Origin: Acetobacter conturbans
Lineage (GTDB): Bacteria > Pseudomonadota > Alphaproteobacteria > Acetobacterales > Acetobacteraceae
DNA length: 64,000 nt
NCBI RefSeq assembly: GCF_011516755.1
Contig: NZ_WOSY01000002.1
Location: 247,034-311,033 of the forward strand
Direction of reading: 5' to 3'
The notes beneath the pieces were generated by a model. That model was not told the origin of the DNA. It saw only the letters and a program-made list of their open reading frames with translations, and did no database searches. Position 1 is the first letter of the stretch, and each line of letters starts with the position of its first letter. The position numbers and the translations under genes are program-made. This document shows positions 29,968 through 40,130 of this stretch, in pieces.

Positions 29968-29989
29968 CCCCACTTCGGACCGGAAACCC

Positions 29990-31417
29990 ATGACCGCGAA
30001 TACCCCTCCCTCCCCTTTGCAAGAGATGGATTCGCAGGACATCTGGTTTCCTGTCGTTCTGCGTCTTGATGACAGCGCAAGGGTGGTCGTTGTCGGCGGC
30101 GGCACCATCGCCACCAACAAGACGGGCCTCCTGCTCGCGACAAAAGCGCAGGTGACTGTCATTTCGCCAGCCCTGTGCCCGGAGTTGCAAAGAGCCCTGA
30201 TGGGCGGCCGCGTGACCCATATTGCCGCAGTCGCCTCACGTGACATTCTGGCAGCCCATCTACCCGGTTGCCGTCTCGTCTATGCTGCGACGGACGACAG
30301 GAACGCCAACCGTCAGGTGGCCGAAATCGCCCGCGAGATGAACATCCCGGTCTGTGCGGTGGACGATCCCGCTCCCTCCTCCTTCATCACGCCCGCCATC
30401 GTGCGGCGAGGCCCCGTTATGGTGGCCATTTCCACGTCCGGCGCAGCTCCGGTGCTTGCCCGTCGTATCCGCGAACGCATCGAAACGCTGCTCCCCGCAG
30501 GAGTCGGTCGCCTCGCCCGTTTCATGCAGGCCGCCCGCGAAAAGATGGCCCAGCACCACCCCTCACCGGATACGCGCCGCCGCGTATGGGAGAATTTTCT
30601 CGATGGCAAAGGGGCCGAGCAGGCTCTTGCCGGTGATGAGATCGCGGCCACCACGACGCTCGAAGGGCTGGCAACTGGCGAGAACGGAAGCGGAGAAGTC
30701 TGGCTGGTCGGCGCAGGCCCCGGCGATCCCGATCTCCTGACGCTGAAAGCCCTGCGCCTGATGCAGAACGCGGACAGCGTGCTGTATGACCACCTCCTGC
30801 CAGCCGACATTCTCGACCGTGTGCGGCGGGACGCGGAGCGGATTTTCGTCGGCAAGCAGAAGAGTGACCATGCATTGCCGCAACCCGGGATCAACGATGA
30901 ACTCATCCGCCGGGCGAAAGCGGGCGAACGTGTGCTGCGCCTGAAGGGCGGCGATCCGTTTATCTTTGGCCGTGGCGGTGAAGAGATCGAAGCGTTGATG
31001 GAGGCTGGGGTGCCTTTTCGCGTGGTGCCGGGCATTTCCGCCGCGAATGGGTGCGCCGCTTCCGCCGGCATTCCGCTGACACACCGTGACTGCGCCCAGT
31101 CCTGCCTGTTCCTCACGGGCCACGCCCGGGCCGACGGTACACTTGATCTGCCCTGGCACACCATCGCGCAGCGCGGCCAGACCGTAGTGATCTATATGGG
31201 GCTTGGCGGCATCTCCTGCCTCTGCGAGCGCCTCATCGAGCATGGACTGCCACCGTCATGGCCTGCCGCGCTGATCGAGAAAGGGACGCAGCCTGACCAG
31301 CGCGTCATCACGGCCGATCTTGAGTCACTTCCCCGGCTGGCGGTCGAGCAGGGCTTCCGCAGTCCGGCGCTGATTATCGTCGGTGAAGTGGTGCGACACC
31401 GCGTCGTCTCGGTGTAG
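29990..31417 (+). CDS. cysG: Siroheme synthase (precorrin-2 dehydrogenase/ferrochelatase and uroporphyrinogen-III methyltransferase)
   Basis: 475 residues, two fused parts. Residues about 15-225 are the CysG N-terminal NAD-dependent dehydrogenase/ferrochelatase: PVVLRLDDSARVVVVGGGTIATNKTGLL, then VYAATDDRNANRQVAE and CAVDDPAPSSFITPAIVRRG. Residues about 235-470 are the SUMT methyltransferase: GEVWLVGAGPGDPDLLTLKALR, DSVLYDHLLP, GDPFIFGRGGEE, VPGISAANGCAASAGIPLTHRD and VVIYMGLGG. The usual V-x-R-K in the dinucleotide loop is I-A-T-N-K here. It makes siroheme for sulfite and nitrite reductases; none of those are in the window. Confidence 0.95.
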   Translation: MTANTPPSPLQEMDSQDIWFPVVLRLDDSARVVVVGGGTIATNKTGLLLATKAQVTVISPALCPELQRALMGGRVTHIAAVASRDILAAHLPGCRLVYAATDDRNANRQVAEIAREMNIPVCAVDDPAPSSFITPAIVRRGPVMVAISTSGAAPVLARRIRERIETLLPAGVGRLARFMQAAREKMAQHHPSPDTRRRVWENFLDGKGAEQALAGDEIAATTTLEGLATGENGSGEVWLVGAGPGDPDLLTLKALRLMQNADSVLYDHLLPADILDRVRRDAERIFVGKQKSDHALPQPGINDELIRRAKAGERVLRLKGGDPFIFGRGGEEIEALMEAGVPFRVVPGISAANGCAASAGIPLTHRDCAQSCLFLTGHARADGTLDLPWHTIAQRGQTVVIYMGLGGISCLCERLIEHGLPPSWPAALIEKGTQPDQRVITADLESLPRLAVEQGFRSPALIIVGEVVRHRVVSV

Positions 31418-31814
31418 ACGCCCATTCCTGAACGCGATTTTGGCAGATGAATCGACTGCGACTCTGATCTGCCTGACAGGCTTCGTTCAGTGAAGCGAGT
31501 CTTTCCCGTCTTTGATTCAGGTGCTGAAGACGGGATAGGCCAAGAGGACACTGACGGCTCCGGGCGACTGGCGACATACCTGCTGCGTTCCGTGCCCTGT
31601 CACGGCGTCAACAGGGTGGCGTCGCGCTGGTATCGGGGCGATCCTGTCACCCGGACGCCGGGCCATCCGCCCTGTCTTGCGAGCCGTGGGAATGGCCGTT
31701 GCCGTCGGAGTGCAGGGCACATGTGTCGGATCGTCGGCAGAGGCACAGGGAATCATCCTTCCCATGCGGTGAGAAGGCTGGTCTGCCTGCTGTTCCTCAC
31801 GCTATAGCCTCCCC
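31418..31814. other. 397-base gap between cysG and the TerC-family gene
   Basis: No coding frame in it has family resemblance. It contains one 8-bp inverted repeat (31505-31534) and another short one near 31468. A yybP-ykoY manganese riboswitch, which often precedes TerC/Alx-type genes, was looked for and its conserved loop sequence was not found. Confidence 0.5.
31505..31534 (+). terminator. Hairpin downstream of cysG
   Basis: CCCGTCTT (31505-31512) pairs with AAGACGGG (31527-31534) across a 14-base loop, 87 bases after the cysG stop. There is no T-run, so the terminator role is only suggested by position. Confidence 0.3.
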
Positions 31815-32402
31815 ATGTTTTCACTATCCTCCCTCACGGCCCTGCTGCAGGTCGTCCTCATCGACATCACTCTTGCAGGCGACAATGCCATTGTCGTCGG
31901 GCTTGCCGTCAGGAAACTGGAGGCAAAGCAGCGGCGAATCGCCGTTCTGATCGGTGTCGCCGCCGCAGCGCTCATCCGGCTGCTGCTGGCCCTCGTGGCC
32001 ACACAGCTTCTCCACATCATCGGCCTGCGCCTTGCCGGCGGCCTGCTGCTCCTGTGGGTGTGCTGGAAGATGTATCGCGAACTCCGCGCGACGGATCAGC
32101 ACTCAGGAGACGACACCCCCGCACCGGGAGGGCTGCGTGCCGCCATCATACGGATCATCATCGCCGATCTGTCGATGAGTCTGGACAACGTGCTGGCCGT
32201 GGCGGGCGCTGCCGGTGAACATATGGGTGTGCTGGTCAGCGGTCTTGCCATCTCCATTCTGCTCATGGCCTTCGCCGCGACTCTGATTGCCAAATTGCTT
32301 GAACGTTTCCGCTGGATCGCCTGGGTTGGCCTGATCGTGGTGTTCGGCGTGGCGATCGAACTGGTGTTCAAGGGCGGCGGCGAGGTGCTCGGGCAGTTCT
32401 GA
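31815..32402 (+). CDS. TerC family membrane protein (YjbE type)
   Basis: 195 residues with about six membrane segments. The LIDITLAGDNAIVVGLAV segment near 15-32 and its repeat-like partner IIIADLSMSLDNVLAVAGAA near 115-134 carry the paired Asp/Asn residues of the TerC fold. Members of the YjbE/Alx/MeeY group have been linked to manganese export in other bacteria; that role is inference here. The stop codon overlaps the start of slt by one base (TGATG), indicating coupled translation, although a link between the two functions is not obvious. Confidence 0.87.
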   Translation: MFSLSSLTALLQVVLIDITLAGDNAIVVGLAVRKLEAKQRRIAVLIGVAAAALIRLLLALVATQLLHIIGLRLAGGLLLLWVCWKMYRELRATDQHSGDDTPAPGGLRAAIIRIIIADLSMSLDNVLAVAGAAGEHMGVLVSGLAISILLMAFAATLIAKLLERFRWIAWVGLIVVFGVAIELVFKGGGEVLGQF

Positions 32403-34369
32403 TGAGAAAACCGACCTTCTTTCTCCTGATCGGATCGACGGCGTTTCTCTCGGCGTGCTCGGCTTCGCCGGGTGCCCTTTCACAGACGACTGCACCAGCA
32501 GCGGCATGGCCGACACCACAACAGGCCGAAAGCACCGGACCCGTCGATGGCGTGGCCGGTCGCCTTACAACATGGCTCCAGTTGGTCGGACCAAACAGTT
32601 CCGGTATTCCAGCTCGAACCTACGCGGATTTTCTTGCCACCCGTCCGGTCTGGCCGCACTGGGCCGTCATTCAGGCCCGCTACGAACACGCGCTGACCAG
32701 CGAAACAGACAGCAGCGTCGTTGCCGATCTCTGCCGTTCGCAACCTCCGAAATCTGCCCCCGCCCTGAGTCGGTGCGTCACTGTGTCGGGCGATTCATCC
32801 ACGCTGACGAACGCCGGACGCGCCGCATGGCGAGATGGCAACGATGGCGACCCGGATGCCGCCACGTTGCAGTCCCTCTTCGGGGCTGCCCTGACGCAAA
32901 GCGACGACTGGGCGCGTTTCGAGCGGGAAGAACGCAAGGGACGGCTTCCGGCGGCCGCCCGGACGATCACGACGCTTGACGCCGATCATGCGGCCCTTGC
33001 CAATGCCCGGATGGCGTTTCGTCGTAATGATGCAAGCGCCGAAGCCGCTCTGGCCTCCGTGCCGCAGTCACTCGCCAGTGATCCGGTTCTCCTTCTCGAC
33101 CATGCTCACTGGCTGGAAAAAAATACCCGCTTCGATGACGCCCTGAATCTGTGGAAACAGTCTGGCTTCACCATCGAACGTGGTGTTCCGCAGGACATGC
33201 GCGGCCGTTTCTGGACCGAACGTGACAGGCTGGCCCGTGATCTGCTCGATCAGGGACGCGCCGCCGATGCGCTGATGATGGCCGATGACCACGGCCAGAC
33301 CACGGACAGAAACCGTGCGGACGCGACCTTCCTGTCGGGCTGGATCGCTCTTCGGGCGCTGCATGACCCTGCTTCCGCCGAACCGCACTTCCGCGAACTG
33401 ACTGAGATCCATTCGGTCCTGAACCGCGCCGCCGGGTTCTACTGGCTGGGTCGCGCCCGCGCCGATGCGGGGGATGCAGCGTCCGCATCGGCAAACTGGC
33501 AACGCGCCGCCGAGGCTCCCGAAACCTTCTACGGCCAGATGGCGATCGCCAAACTGTCCAATGCGGGAAACACACTCCTCGCGCCTTCGGCGGTGCCTGA
33601 CGCGCTCGCCACTGCCCTCCGCCAGTGGCGGGTCGCAGGCTCCCGCAACGAGCATGAACCGACCGCCGTCATCACGCGTCTCGACGGCAGTGATCTCGCG
33701 CGGGCAGCACAGATTCTCGCGTCGTGGAACGATCCTTCCCATGCACGCGAGTTTCTCACGATGCTGCTCGCGCAGGACAACGTGCCGCAGGACCGGGAAG
33801 CGATCGCGGCACTCGCCACCCGTCTCGGACTTGCGGATGTTGGCGTGGCTGCGGCCCGCAAGGCGGCGAAAGACGGCGTGACCATGCCGGATTACGGCTG
33901 GCCGGACCCGTTCCAGCCGCCATCGTCCGATCTGCCTTATGGCGTGGTGCAGGCCCTTATGCGGCAGGAAAGCAATTTCAACCCGGATGCCGTCAGCTCC
34001 TCGAACGCCATCGGCCTGATGCAGCTTCTTCCAGCTACGGCGCAGGAAACGGCACGGCAGACCGGTGCTGGCTCGGTCACCATCACGGCGCTGCATCAGC
34101 CTGAGCTGAACATGCAGCTTGGCACCGCCTATCTGAGCAAGGTTTACAACCGGCTCGGCAATGTCGTGGAATATGCGGCGGCAGGCTACAATGCCGGTCC
34201 GCATCGCGTCAGCCAGTGGCTCGAGACACGTGGAGATCCGGCCCGCACCGGAGCCGATCAGGATGCCATGATCGACTGGATCGAGCAGATTCCGCTTGAG
34301 GAACCCCGCAGCTACGTCAAGCGCGTGTGGGAAAGCATCGCCGTTTACGCCACGCGACGACAGGGCTGA
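32402..34369 (+). CDS. slt: Lytic murein transglycosylase, Slt70-like lipoprotein
   Basis: 655 residues. The N-terminus is a lipoprotein signal (MRKPTFFLLIGSTAFLSAC, lipidated Cys19). Residues about 60-480 form a superhelical ring of alpha-helical repeats as in Slt70. The C-terminal catalytic domain has its Glu in ALMRQESNFNPDAVSS (about 523), followed by AIGLMQLLPATA, LNMQLGTAYLS and YAAAGYNAGPHRV. It cleaves glycan strands with formation of 1,6-anhydro ends. The lipidation signal suggests an outer-membrane-anchored form, whereas E. coli Slt70 is soluble. mutS begins 35 bases downstream. Confidence 0.93.
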   Translation: MRKPTFFLLIGSTAFLSACSASPGALSQTTAPAAAWPTPQQAESTGPVDGVAGRLTTWLQLVGPNSSGIPARTYADFLATRPVWPHWAVIQARYEHALTSETDSSVVADLCRSQPPKSAPALSRCVTVSGDSSTLTNAGRAAWRDGNDGDPDAATLQSLFGAALTQSDDWARFEREERKGRLPAAARTITTLDADHAALANARMAFRRNDASAEAALASVPQSLASDPVLLLDHAHWLEKNTRFDDALNLWKQSGFTIERGVPQDMRGRFWTERDRLARDLLDQGRAADALMMADDHGQTTDRNRADATFLSGWIALRALHDPASAEPHFRELTEIHSVLNRAAGFYWLGRARADAGDAASASANWQRAAEAPETFYGQMAIAKLSNAGNTLLAPSAVPDALATALRQWRVAGSRNEHEPTAVITRLDGSDLARAAQILASWNDPSHAREFLTMLLAQDNVPQDREAIAALATRLGLADVGVAAARKAAKDGVTMPDYGWPDPFQPPSSDLPYGVVQALMRQESNFNPDAVSSSNAIGLMQLLPATAQETARQTGAGSVTITALHQPELNMQLGTAYLSKVYNRLGNVVEYAAAGYNAGPHRVSQWLETRGDPARTGADQDAMIDWIEQIPLEEPRSYVKRVWESIAVYATRRQG

Positions 34370-34404
34370 ACACGACCACTCATCAAGAGACTTCGGAGAC
34401 CGTC

Positions 34405-37110
34405 TTGGACACGACCGATCAGAAGACCGGCGCACCGTCACGCCCCTCTCCGGAAGGCGCATCGCCCGCCATGGCGCAGTGGTTCGCGCTGAAGGCCGAA
34501 AATCCGGACTTCCTGCTCTTCTTCCGGATGGGCGATTTTTACGAGCTGTTCTTTGATGACGCGACGACCGCCGCCGCAGCACTGGACATCGCCCTCACCG
34601 CTCGCGGCAATCATGGTGGCGAACCGATTTCCATGTGCGGAGTGCCGGTCGGGGCGGCTCAAGCCTATCTGTCCCGCCTGATCCGACGCGGTTTCCGTGT
34701 GGCCGTTGCCGAACAAACCGCCACGCCGCCCTCCAAGATGCCGGGAAAAAAGGCGAAGACCGCGCAGAAAGGGCCACTCCCCCGCGCCGTCGTGCGCCTC
34801 ATCACGCCCGGCACTCTCACCGAGGATGAACTGCTGGAACCGGGTCGTTCCAACCTGCTGCTGGCGCTGGTGGCGAACCCGAGCCGTCGGAGCGTGACGG
34901 AATGGGGGGCTGCGTGGATCGACATCTCCACCGGACAGTTCGAAACGGCGCGATGCACCGAGACGGATCTCGGTCATCTCCTCGCCCGTCTGGACCCGGC
35001 GGAAATCCTCGCTCCGCCCGACCGAGATCTCGGTGATTTCGATCTGCGCCGCACGTCTGGCGAACAGCCGCCACCGGCCCATACGGCCCGCGCGCGCCTT
35101 GCGGAGTCGTTCGGGGTCGCCAGTCTCGATGCCTTCGGCACGTTCAGCGATGCCGAAGCTGCCGCTGGTCTCATGGCCGTGGATTATATCCGCAAGTCTC
35201 AGGCCGGGTCCCTGCCGCGCCTCGCCCACCCGATCCCGCAGGAAGACAGCGCGGCGCTTGGACTGGACCCCGCGACACGCGCCAGTCTTGACCTGCTCCG
35301 CGCTCGCGACGGCAGCGACGAGCACACCCTGTTCTCCGCTGTGAACCGGACAGTCACGGCCCCCGGCGCACGGCTTCTCGCGACATGGATCGCTGCACCA
35401 CTGACCGTCGTGGAGAAAATCTCCTCCCGTCAGGCATGCTGGGACTGGCTGAAAGACGACACACCGCGGGTCAACACACTGCGTCAGATTCTGCGTGGCG
35501 CGCCGGATATTGATCGGGCTCTTGGGCGTCTGTCAGTTGGCCGTGGTCAGCCCCGTGATCTTGCCGCCATCCGCGACGGCATCGCCTGCGGCCACCGCGT
35601 GGCGGCAGAACTGACGCATATCGCTCCCGACACGCGTCCAGACCTGATTGGCAAGGCACTCGAACAGCTGAATGACTGCGGCCCGTTATGCGAGGAGCTT
35701 GATCGTGCTCTCGCCGATGAACTCCCGGCACGCCTTGATGATGGCGGCGTCATCGCAACGGGTTATGACGGTGAACTCGACGCCTACCGCACCCTGCGCG
35801 ACGATTCCCGCCGTGTCATCGCCACGCTGCAGAACGATTATGCCCAGCGTTTCGGTGTGGCGAGCCTGAAGATACGCCACCATGCCCAACTGGGCTATGT
35901 GATCGAGGTTCCCACCGCGGCGGGCACCAAACTGCGGACCCACGAGGACCTCAGTTTCCGTCAGGGCACGACTACGGCGGCGCGTTTTTCCACGGAAGAA
36001 CTCATTGAACTCGATTCCCGTATTGCCGAGGCCGCCGAACGCGCCAGCGTGCGGGAACGGCAGGTGTTCGGTGTGCTGGTCGCCAGAGCTCTGGATGACG
36101 ACGCGCTGCCTCCGCTGGCCCGCGCTCTTTCGCTGGTGGATGTCGCCCAGTCCTGCGCTTCTCTCGCAGTCGGGGGAACATGGTGCCGGGCGCAGGTGGA
36201 TGACAGCGAGTCCTTCAGCCTCGAGGCCTGCCGCCACCCGGTCGTGGAGGCCGCGCTGGGGTCCGGCACGCGCTTCACCGCCAATGGCTGTTCACTGGCT
36301 CCCGCTCACAGGGTGATGCTGCTCACCGGCCCCAACATGGCGGGTAAATCGACATTCCTTCGCCAGAACGCACTGGCCGTCATTCTTGCTCAGGCCGGGC
36401 TGCCGGTTCCGGCCAAATCCGCTCATATCGGCATCGTGGATCGCCTGTTCTCGCGTGTCGGCGCGGCGGATGATCTGGCGCGGGGTCGGTCCACCTTCAT
36501 GGTGGAGATGACGGAGACCGCCGCCATTCTCAATCAGGCCGGACCACGCTCCCTCGTGGTGGTCGACGAAATCGGACGAGGCACTTCCACGCTGGATGGC
36601 CTTTCCATTGCGTGGGCCGTTCTGGAGGCCATGCATTCGACACTGCGGTGCCGCGCCATTTTCGCAACCCATTTCCATGAACTGGCCGAACTTTCCGAGA
36701 GTCTGCCCCGTCTTTCCCCGCATACCATGGCCGTTCGGGACTGGAAGGGGCAGGTCGTCTTCCTGCACGAGGTCATTCCCGGCTCGGCCAAGCGAAGCTG
36801 GGGCGTGCATGTGGCGAAGCTGGCGGGAGTGCCCGTGCCAGTTGTCGAGCGCGCTTCACGGCTTCTGAAGGAACTGGAACGGGAACATGCGGTCGCGCCA
36901 GCTCCTCTGCCGCTCTTCGAGGACATCGCCCCCGCTCCGCCGGAAGAGGTCGAAACCAACTCCAGTGCTTCCCTTTCCGATTATGAAGAACTGGTGGATG
37001 CCATCCTCACGACAGAGCCCGATTCCCTCTCCCCGCGCGATGCGCTCAACGCGCTCTACGATCTCAGAAAATTGGCGCTTGAAGCAAAACGGCTTTCTGT
37101 AAGACAATGA
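34405..37110 (+). CDS. mutS: DNA mismatch repair ATPase MutS
   Basis: 901 residues from a TTG at 34405 with CGGAGA six bases upstream; an in-frame GTG at 34327 lies inside slt, and an ATG at 34471 (MAQWFAL) lacks a ribosome site. Mismatch-recognition motif FFRMGDFYELFFDDA with the Phe-x-Glu wedge is intact. Domain order is complete, ending with the ATPase: Walker A LLTGPNMAGKSTFLRQ (about 640), Walker B LVVVDEIGRGTSTLDG (about 715) and ATHFHELAEL. A Lys-rich insert near 110-125 (MPGKKAKTAQKG) is unusual. The C-terminal tetramer-forming tail is present. Confidence 0.97.
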   Translation: MDTTDQKTGAPSRPSPEGASPAMAQWFALKAENPDFLLFFRMGDFYELFFDDATTAAAALDIALTARGNHGGEPISMCGVPVGAAQAYLSRLIRRGFRVAVAEQTATPPSKMPGKKAKTAQKGPLPRAVVRLITPGTLTEDELLEPGRSNLLLALVANPSRRSVTEWGAAWIDISTGQFETARCTETDLGHLLARLDPAEILAPPDRDLGDFDLRRTSGEQPPPAHTARARLAESFGVASLDAFGTFSDAEAAAGLMAVDYIRKSQAGSLPRLAHPIPQEDSAALGLDPATRASLDLLRARDGSDEHTLFSAVNRTVTAPGARLLATWIAAPLTVVEKISSRQACWDWLKDDTPRVNTLRQILRGAPDIDRALGRLSVGRGQPRDLAAIRDGIACGHRVAAELTHIAPDTRPDLIGKALEQLNDCGPLCEELDRALADELPARLDDGGVIATGYDGELDAYRTLRDDSRRVIATLQNDYAQRFGVASLKIRHHAQLGYVIEVPTAAGTKLRTHEDLSFRQGTTTAARFSTEELIELDSRIAEAAERASVRERQVFGVLVARALDDDALPPLARALSLVDVAQSCASLAVGGTWCRAQVDDSESFSLEACRHPVVEAALGSGTRFTANGCSLAPAHRVMLLTGPNMAGKSTFLRQNALAVILAQAGLPVPAKSAHIGIVDRLFSRVGAADDLARGRSTFMVEMTETAAILNQAGPRSLVVVDEIGRGTSTLDGLSIAWAVLEAMHSTLRCRAIFATHFHELAELSESLPRLSPHTMAVRDWKGQVVFLHEVIPGSAKRSWGVHVAKLAGVPVPVVERASRLLKELEREHAVAPAPLPLFEDIAPAPPEEVETNSSASLSDYEELVDAILTTEPDSLSPRDALNALYDLRKLALEAKRLSVRQ

Positions 37111-37146
37111 GAGCCCTTCAGTTTTGTCCGAGCACCTTCCATCATC

Positions 37147-40104
37147 ATGTCCAGTCTCCACGCCGACGGTACCGCATCTGTTGCTTCTGACATATCAGAG
37201 TCCGTTACGGCGGAGCTTTCCCCGGAAGGCATGCTGACCCCAGACAGTCTGGGAGCGTCCCTGAAAGCGGCGCTGGCGAACGCGCCCAGACGCCCGGGCA
37301 AGCCGCTGGAGCGCGATGCCGCACTCGCGATCATGCGGCGGCATCTCGGCCGGTATCAGATGGATGTGAAGCGTCGCTTCGAAGCACGGGAACTGCGGGG
37401 TGTGCAGGCGGCCAAAGTTCTGGCGATCTTCACCGACGAACTCGTCTGTAATATCGTGATGTTCGCAACCGAAGCGTTGCAATGTGGCGAAGGCGTGCTG
37501 GACGAAATGAGCATCGCCGCCACGGGCGGCTATGGCAAACGGCTCCTGGCCCCGTTCAGCGATATCGACCTGCTGTTCCTGACACCCGAAGAGCCCTCGG
37601 GGTCGGTCCTCGCGCTCGTGGAATACGTGCTGTATTTCCTGTGGGATCTCGGCCTCAAGGTCGGCCACGCCACCCGGTCTATCAGTGATTGCATCGCGCA
37701 GGCCGAAGGTGACACCACGATCCGGACCGCCCTGCTTGACGCTCGCCTCCTCACCGGCAGCTTCAGTCTGTTCGCCATGTTCGAGGCCCGATTCATCGTG
37801 GCCTGCGTGGAAGCCGGATCGGCCCGGTTCATCACCGACAAGCGGGCGGAACGGGCAGAGCGGCATCGTCGTTTCGGGGAAAGCCCCTATCTCGTCGAGC
37901 CGAACATCAAGGAAGGACGTGGCGGACTGCGTGACATGCAGACGCTCTACTGGATGTGCCGCTATGTCTTCGGTACGCGCCATGTATCGGATCTGATGGC
38001 TCCGGAATTTACCCGCCTTGGCTTCATCACGGAGCAGGAAGCTGCCCGTGCCCGCCGGTCATGGGACTTCCTCTGGACTGTCCGCTTCCACCTCCACTAT
38101 GTCGCCGGTCGCGGGGAGGATCGCTTGACCTTCGACATGCAGCCCGTTCTCGGCGGTCGCATGGGCTACACCCGCCACGGTCGCCAGAATGGCGTCGAGC
38201 GATTCATGCGGCATTACTTCCTGACCGTGCGTGAGGTCATGCGCCTCACCCACGTCCTTGAGCCGACCATCATGCGTGTGGCCCTTGGCCCCGCAGCGCA
38301 TGTCCTGAAGGCAGATGAAGCCATGCGGGAAGCCGGTTTCAACCTGCTTGACGGCCAGATCCTGCCGGATCGGGGAGTCTCCTTCGACGCCGAACCGATC
38401 AAGATGTTCGAGTTGCTCGAATGGTCGCGCAACAAACATGTGCCGCTCCATCCTCTCGCACGCCAGCAACTGATCCGCTGGGAGCGCCGCGCCGCTTCGC
38501 TTCGCACGTCTCCCCATGCCTCGGAAATATTCCTCCAGCTTCTCTGCGACGACCGCCCCGCTCCGCGCCCGGCCCGTCGTCCCGGACGCGGTGACGCAAA
38601 ACTGGAAACGATTCCGGTTGATACGGAAAACAGCACGCGTCTCGACTACGTCCACTGGCTCCGCCTCCTCAACGAAACGGGCCTGTGGGGCGCGCTCATT
38701 CCCGACTGGTCGCGCATTGTCGGGCAGATGCAGTTCGACACGTACCATATCTTCACGGTCGACGAGCACACCATCGAAGCCCTGCGCATCCTGCGCTGCG
38801 TCGAAACCGGCACTATGGCCGACGAAATTCCCGTCGCGTATGAACTGGCGCGTGACATCCAGTCGCGGCGTGCGCTCTACATGGCTGTGATGATGCATGA
38901 CATCGCCAAGGGACGTGGCGGCGATCACTCGGAACTCGGCTCCGAACTGGCGCTCGAACTCTGTCCCCGCCTCGGGCTTTCCAGCGAGGAAACCGAGACT
39001 GTTTCATGGCTCGTCCTGCAACATCTCATCCTCAGCCACACCGCTTTCCAGCGGGATATCGACGACCCGAAGACCATTCTCGATGTCGCCGATGTCGTGC
39101 AATCGCCTGAACGGCTGCGCCTCCTGCTCCTGCTGACGATCGTGGATATGCGGGCTGTCAGTCCCCGCGTCTGGAACGCATGGAAAGCCACGCTGCTGCG
39201 TGAACTCTACATGCGCGTGGCGGAAGTACTGGAGGGTGGCCTTGCCACACCGGAACGCGACATGCGCGTTGCCCACAGCAAGGCGATCATCGCCGAGACG
39301 CTGGCTGAGGAGGATTTCAGCCAGCCTGACATCGACCACTTCCTTGCCCTCGGCTATGCCGGTTACTGGCTGTGCTTCGATCAGGAAACCCTTGTCCGTC
39401 ACGCCCATCTGATCCGGCAGGCCGAGCAGCGTTCAGCGCCTTTCGTTATTGAAACCCAGCCTCTCCCGACACGTGGCGTCACCGAAGTCACGATCCATAC
39501 GCAGGATCATCCCGGCCTGTTCGCCCAGATCGCAGGGGCAATGGCATTGGCTGGCGCTTCCATCGTCGATGCCCGTATTCACACGCTCAGCAACGGCATG
39601 GCGCTCGACACGCTCTGGATTCAGGATGCAACCGGGGAAGCGTTTGACGAGCCGCACCGCCTGACCAAGCTGTTCGCCATCATTGAAAAGGCGCTGACCG
39701 GGCAGATCAACATCGCGAAGGAAATCGCCAGAACGTCGGCCTCGGGGCAGATGCTTTCGCGCACTCGCGCCATTCACGTTCCCCCCCGGGTCGTGGTCGA
39801 TAACCGCGCTTCCAACTCCCACACCGTGGTGGAAATCAACGGGCGCGACAGACCGGGGCTTCTGCATGACGTCGCGGATGCGCTCAATGAGCTGCGGCTT
39901 CAGATCTCGTCCGCACACATCACCACATACGGCGTGCGGGCGGTGGACGTGTTCTACGTCAAGGATCTTTCAGGCATGAAAGTGACGGACGAGCAGCGGC
40001 TCGGCAAGATTCGTGATCGCCTGATGTCGGGCCTGAAGCGGGCCGAGGCCACGATTAATTCCGGCTACGACCAGGACGAACTGACCGCCACGCAACCTGA
40101 ATAA
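37147..40104 (+). CDS. glnD: Bifunctional [protein-PII] uridylyltransferase/uridylyl-removing enzyme
   Basis: 985 residues. GlnD senses glutamine and modifies PII, setting the activity of nitrogen assimilation. Order of domains: nucleotidyltransferase with GGYGKRLLAPFSDIDLLFL near 124-143 (catalytic Asp pair), GlnD-specific helical linker with PNIKEGRGGLRDMQTLYW, HD hydrolase with MHDIAKGRGGDHSELG near 582-597, and two ACT domains near 778-850 (EVTIHTQDHPGLFAQIAGAM) and 892-970 (VEINGRDRPGLLHDVADAL). All key motifs are present, so both activities are expected. mutS lies 36 bases upstream; an intrinsic terminator follows the stop at once. Confidence 0.97.
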   Translation: MSSLHADGTASVASDISESVTAELSPEGMLTPDSLGASLKAALANAPRRPGKPLERDAALAIMRRHLGRYQMDVKRRFEARELRGVQAAKVLAIFTDELVCNIVMFATEALQCGEGVLDEMSIAATGGYGKRLLAPFSDIDLLFLTPEEPSGSVLALVEYVLYFLWDLGLKVGHATRSISDCIAQAEGDTTIRTALLDARLLTGSFSLFAMFEARFIVACVEAGSARFITDKRAERAERHRRFGESPYLVEPNIKEGRGGLRDMQTLYWMCRYVFGTRHVSDLMAPEFTRLGFITEQEAARARRSWDFLWTVRFHLHYVAGRGEDRLTFDMQPVLGGRMGYTRHGRQNGVERFMRHYFLTVREVMRLTHVLEPTIMRVALGPAAHVLKADEAMREAGFNLLDGQILPDRGVSFDAEPIKMFELLEWSRNKHVPLHPLARQQLIRWERRAASLRTSPHASEIFLQLLCDDRPAPRPARRPGRGDAKLETIPVDTENSTRLDYVHWLRLLNETGLWGALIPDWSRIVGQMQFDTYHIFTVDEHTIEALRILRCVETGTMADEIPVAYELARDIQSRRALYMAVMMHDIAKGRGGDHSELGSELALELCPRLGLSSEETETVSWLVLQHLILSHTAFQRDIDDPKTILDVADVVQSPERLRLLLLLTIVDMRAVSPRVWNAWKATLLRELYMRVAEVLEGGLATPERDMRVAHSKAIIAETLAEEDFSQPDIDHFLALGYAGYWLCFDQETLVRHAHLIRQAEQRSAPFVIETQPLPTRGVTEVTIHTQDHPGLFAQIAGAMALAGASIVDARIHTLSNGMALDTLWIQDATGEAFDEPHRLTKLFAIIEKALTGQINIAKEIARTSASGQMLSRTRAIHVPPRVVVDNRASNSHTVVEINGRDRPGLLHDVADALNELRLQISSAHITTYGVRAVDVFYVKDLSGMKVTDEQRLGKIRDRLMSGLKRAEATINSGYDQDELTATQPE

Positions 40105-40130
40105 AAGGGGAAGAGAAATCTTCCCTTTTT
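40103..40130. terminator. Bidirectional intrinsic terminator between glnD and the coq10-like gene
   Basis: AAAAGGGGAAGA (40103-40114), loop GAAA, then TCTTCCC and TTTTT (40119-40130): a stem with one bulged G and a T5 tail on the plus strand. The A4 at its start gives a T4 tail on the minus strand, so it can end both convergent units. It overlaps the glnD stop and the stop of the minus-strand gene. Confidence 0.8.

Noticed and set aside
31418..31814. Possible manganese riboswitch before the TerC-family gene
   Set aside because: The conserved loop sequence of the yybP-ykoY class is not present.
33068..34582. 504-codon minus-strand open frame
   Set aside because: Antisense to slt and the start of mutS; no recognisable motif.
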